DNA of 64,000 nt from the NCBI GenBank assembly GCA_965228065.1, contig OZ245788.1, positions 5,518,001-5,582,000 of the forward strand. Reading direction: 5' to 3'. The DNA comes from Sphingobium_A sp965228065. GTDB taxonomy: Bacteria; Pseudomonadota; Alphaproteobacteria; Sphingomonadales; Sphingomonadaceae. This document shows, one piece after another, positions 61,666-64,000 of the stretch. The notes beneath the pieces are model-generated. The model saw nothing but the letters and a program-made list of their open reading frames with translations. It searched no databases and had not been told where the DNA came from. Every line of letters starts with the position of its first letter. The stretch's first letter is position 1. The position numbers and the translations under genes are program-made.

Positions 61666-63102
61666 ATGCCGAACGTTCAAACCGTCCGTCGCCTCCCTTT
61701 CTCCCTTCTCCCCTTGTTGACCCTGCCGCTCTGGCTCGCCGCCTGCGACAAGGCGTCCGGTCCGCGATCGGCCGAGCATAGCGACGCTTCCGTCGAACAT
61801 GCGGTCGAGGACGTCGCCGCGCCTTCGGAAACGATGGCGCCCGCCGATGCCGAAGAGGCGCCCCGCATCACCTCACGCAAGAGCGAGTGGAGCGTCGCCG
61901 GGCTGGTCAAGGGCAGCACCGAAACCTCGACGACCGAGCCCGCCGCACCGGCCATATCCCCGCCCCCGGTCGTCGCGACACGCCGGCCACCGCCGCCGCA
62001 ATCGGGTCTGCTCACGGCGGGCGATCATGACGATCTGCTCAACCCCGAACTCTATGCCGATTATGCCGAGCGCTTCCTGCAGGAACAGGGCGGGCGCGAC
62101 CTGCCCTTTGTCGACACCCGCTCGCGCGTCGCGGTGAAAGTGGTCGATGCCGGGGGCCGCCCGGTGCCCTTCGCGCGCGTCGACGTCCAGCGTCGCGGAT
62201 CGCCGCTCCGGCTGGTCGCGGCTGCCGATGGCACCGCATCCTTCTATCCGACATTCGATCGTGTGCCCGCACAGACGACCGTAAAGGTCAGTTCGCAGGC
62301 GGGTGGTGCCAGCCGGGCGTTGAACCTGGGGCAAAAAGGATCGCGTCGCATCGCCATCGCATTGCCCGGCACGGCGCAGGCGGTCTCCGCGATGGATCTG
62401 GCGCTGGTGATCGACACCACCGGCAGCATGGGCGACGAAATGGCCTTCCTGCAGGCCGAACTCGATTCCATTGTCTCGCGGCTGCGGCGCGAGGCGGGCA
62501 ATCTCGACCTACGCATTTCGGTGATCGTCTATCGCGACGAAGGCGACGACTATGTCGTGCGCGCCACCCCGCTGACCGCCGACATCCGATCGGTCCGCGC
62601 GACGCTGGCGCAGCAGGAAGCGGGCGGCGGCGGAGACATGCCGGAGGCGGTGGCCCAGGCGATGGCCGCGGCGGAACGGATGCAGTGGCGACCGGGCGCG
62701 GCCAAGGCGATCCTGCTGGTCGCGGACGCCCCGCCCCACGAGCAGGATTTCGCGCCCACCCTCGCCTCCACCGAGCGGTTGCGCGCGCGCGGTGTGCAGA
62801 TCGTGCCCGTGGCCGCGAGCGGCGTGGAGGACAGCGCCGAATATGTGATGCGGACGATGGCTGCGCTCACCCAGGGTCGCTATATCTTCCTGACCGACGA
62901 CAGCGGCGTCGGCAATCCGCACGCAGAGCCCAACCTCGCCTGCTACGCAGTCACCCGCCTCGACCAGCTTATCGGCCGCGTCCTCGCCGGCATCGCCGAG
63001 GGCCGCCGCATCGAACCCGGCCAGGGCGAAGTGATCCGTATGGTCGGCAATTATGATCGCGGTCGCTGCCTGGGTGCGGGGGTGACGCCGCGACAGGGTT
63101 GA
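61666..63102 (+). CDS. VWA-domain lipoprotein
   Basis: 478 residues. The signal ends in the lipobox LWLAAC (Cys about 27). A Pro/Ala/Ser-rich linker reaches about residue 130. A small beta domain (about 145-225, VAVKVVDAGGRPVPFARVDV) follows. The von Willebrand A domain (about 243-430) has the metal-binding motif VIDTTGSMGDEM and the Thr/Asp partners further on. VWA proteins bind partners through Mg2+; the role is unknown. ATG 61666 follows GTGAAGGATACC. Confidence 0.88.
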   Translation: MPNVQTVRRLPFSLLPLLTLPLWLAACDKASGPRSAEHSDASVEHAVEDVAAPSETMAPADAEEAPRITSRKSEWSVAGLVKGSTETSTTEPAAPAISPPPVVATRRPPPPQSGLLTAGDHDDLLNPELYADYAERFLQEQGGRDLPFVDTRSRVAVKVVDAGGRPVPFARVDVQRRGSPLRLVAAADGTASFYPTFDRVPAQTTVKVSSQAGGASRALNLGQKGSRRIAIALPGTAQAVSAMDLALVIDTTGSMGDEMAFLQAELDSIVSRLRREAGNLDLRISVIVYRDEGDDYVVRATPLTADIRSVRATLAQQEAGGGGDMPEAVAQAMAAAERMQWRPGAAKAILLVADAPPHEQDFAPTLASTERLRARGVQIVPVAASGVEDSAEYVMRTMAALTQGRYIFLTDDSGVGNPHAEPNLACYAVTRLDQLIGRVLAGIAEGRRIEPGQGEVIRMVGNYDRGRCLGAGVTPRQG

Positions 63103-63126
63103 TCGATGCAGCCGGCGGAGATCAGC

Positions 63127-63693
63127 CTATCTGTTGCGCAGTTTTGCATATCCAACACGTATTAAAACCACCAACACTGCGCCACCTGTGAACACCCACA
63201 GCCAGGATACAAATCCCTTGTCTGGTCGCATCAAGTTGAAGGTCAGCAACATCGCACCACCGCCGCACATGATCGCGACCATCGGCCACTCCAGTTTGGC
63301 GCGTGCAGCGCGTCGTTCCTGTTCCCAGTCTTTGGGGGTCGTCACGAAACCGCGGTTCTTGACGAGCCGTCGAGGCGCGTTGCCGGCCCAGACTCCCGCT
63401 ATCGCCCAAACTGCCAGGACACCGTATAGGGTGTACTTCGCCGCCCCACCTGGCAATTCGAAATGCGCGGACAGAATGACCAGGGCAATCAGGCTAACAG
63501 CGATCGTGGCGGGGATACCAATCGCACAGATGAAGAGGTGTTTTACGTAATTCGCCTTCAACGCCTCATATTCTTCGGCAGAAACGAATTTTCCACCCTT
63601 GCGAATACTCGTATAGAGGATGAAGCCACCTTCGAACGGCTCGAACTGCTTTTCGAACCAGCCAGAAAAATCGAAGCGCGCGGTTCGAACCAT
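63127..63693 (-). CDS. Hypothetical membrane protein
   Basis: 188 residues with about four hydrophobic segments: near 55-75, 85-105, 137-155 and 160-178. The start MVRTARFDFSGWFEKQFEPF at 63693 is preferred; the frame extends 17 codons upstream. I do not recognise a family. No motif for catalysis or binding is seen. It lies between the VWA gene (convergent) and the DUF805 fragment. Confidence 0.72.
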   Translation of the reverse strand: MVRTARFDFSGWFEKQFEPFEGGFILYTSIRKGGKFVSAEEYEALKANYVKHLFICAIGIPATIAVSLIALVILSAHFELPGGAAKYTLYGVLAVWAIAGVWAGNAPRRLVKNRGFVTTPKDWEQERRAARAKLEWPMVAIMCGGGAMLLTFNLMRPDKGFVSWLWVFTGGAVLVVLIRVGYAKLRNR

Positions 63694-63823
63694 CACAAAA
63701 ATCCGTTCATGCCCCTTGGCTACATCCAATATTCTAAGCGCCAATTAACGATTGCCGTTCAGTCGTCGGGACCGGACTCCGACCGCGCAGTGTCCGCAGC
63801 CGCAGCCCTGAATTGTGCAAAGC

Positions 63824-64000
63824 TTAGGCGTCCTCCAGCCTGGGATCTGGGCCATAGGCATTGGGGCCAGCCTTTCCGGGGATCAGGAAAAGCACGATAA
63901 TGGAGATGCTGGCAGCCAGCATCAGCCAATCCAGCACGGTCATTGGCGCCTGGGTGTAGGCAACAAGCTCAACGGGGTCCGACCGGAGCGTACGCCCGAT
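63824..64000 (-). CDS. DUF805-family membrane protein, C-terminal part (cut by window edge)
   Basis: The last 58 codons of a minus-strand gene run off the right edge. They encode a membrane helix (WLMLAASISIIVLFLIP) and the tail PGKAGPNAYGPDP, which is the characteristic end of DUF805 (YhaH-like) proteins. Function of the family is unknown. Confidence 0.7.
   Translation of the reverse strand: MGRTLRSDPVELVAYTQAPMTVLDWLMLAASISIIVLFLIPGKAGPNAYGPDPRLEDA

Overview
The window reads as a chromosomal segment of a GC-rich alphaproteobacterium, most likely a member of the Sphingomonadaceae. This rests on gene content and order: overlapping mtaB-ftsY-yciB, rpsT next to dnaA, a mutM / ubiE-ubiB cluster, an alphaproteobacterial RNase P RNA, a ChpT-like phosphotransferase beside chemotaxis genes, and a psp locus with extra small coiled-coil proteins. 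I cannot fix the genus from sequence alone. I saw no tRNA, rRNA, CRISPR array, prophage or insertion sequence.

Layout. 1-10 kb: tRNA methylthiotransferase, SRP receptor and a septation protein; Fe superoxide dismutase; the sigma-54-controlled phage-shock (psp) locus, with pspF divergent from a long operon (small secreted protein, pspA, pspB, pspC and four small membrane/coiled-coil proteins); SufE; a 2Fe-2S protein and a J-domain protein; a Yip1-family membrane protein. 10-20 kb, all minus strand: hybrid histidine kinase, RNase P RNA, an AmpD-type amidase coupled to an EamA transporter, then cheR-cheB-cheY-cheW-cheA with a chpT-like gene and a JAMM peptidase. 20-33 kb: RluD, RpoH, a glutathione transferase, a PLP lyase/glyoxalase pair with a divergent Lrp regulator, a cupin, DapE, a GGDEF/EAL protein, Smr, MltA, a Tim44-domain protein, SecB and MurJ. 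33-41 kb: core genes trpS, dnaA, rpsT, mutM, ubiE and ubiB.

41-64 kb is more accessory: a predicted nucleotidyltransferase, a CatB-type acetyltransferase, an amino-acid permease, a ferric-chelate reductase/methyltransferase pair with a divergent AraC regulator, and a glycosyltransferase/outer-membrane-protein pair lying between a complete metallo-beta-lactamase-fold gene and a truncated copy of it. Then follow a TauD-type dioxygenase with a class II aldolase, two serine hydrolases, a nuoA that stands alone, a sugE/gdx guanidine exporter, a methyltransferase, a double aspartic-protease-like protein, a VWA lipoprotein, a hypothetical membrane protein and the end of a DUF805 gene.

Two places stand out. 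First, the psp operon carries a run of four PspB-like proteins and a 51-residue secreted protein at its head. Second, the solitary nuoA and the neighbouring sugE are each preceded by a very similar structured leader. Each leader has a CCGGG-ACGG-CCCGG hairpin, like those of guanidine-II (mini-ykkC) riboswitches, followed by a GAAA-tetraloop hairpin that contains the ribosome binding site. Several families of short inverted repeats lie between genes, and one copy sits in frame inside mtaB.
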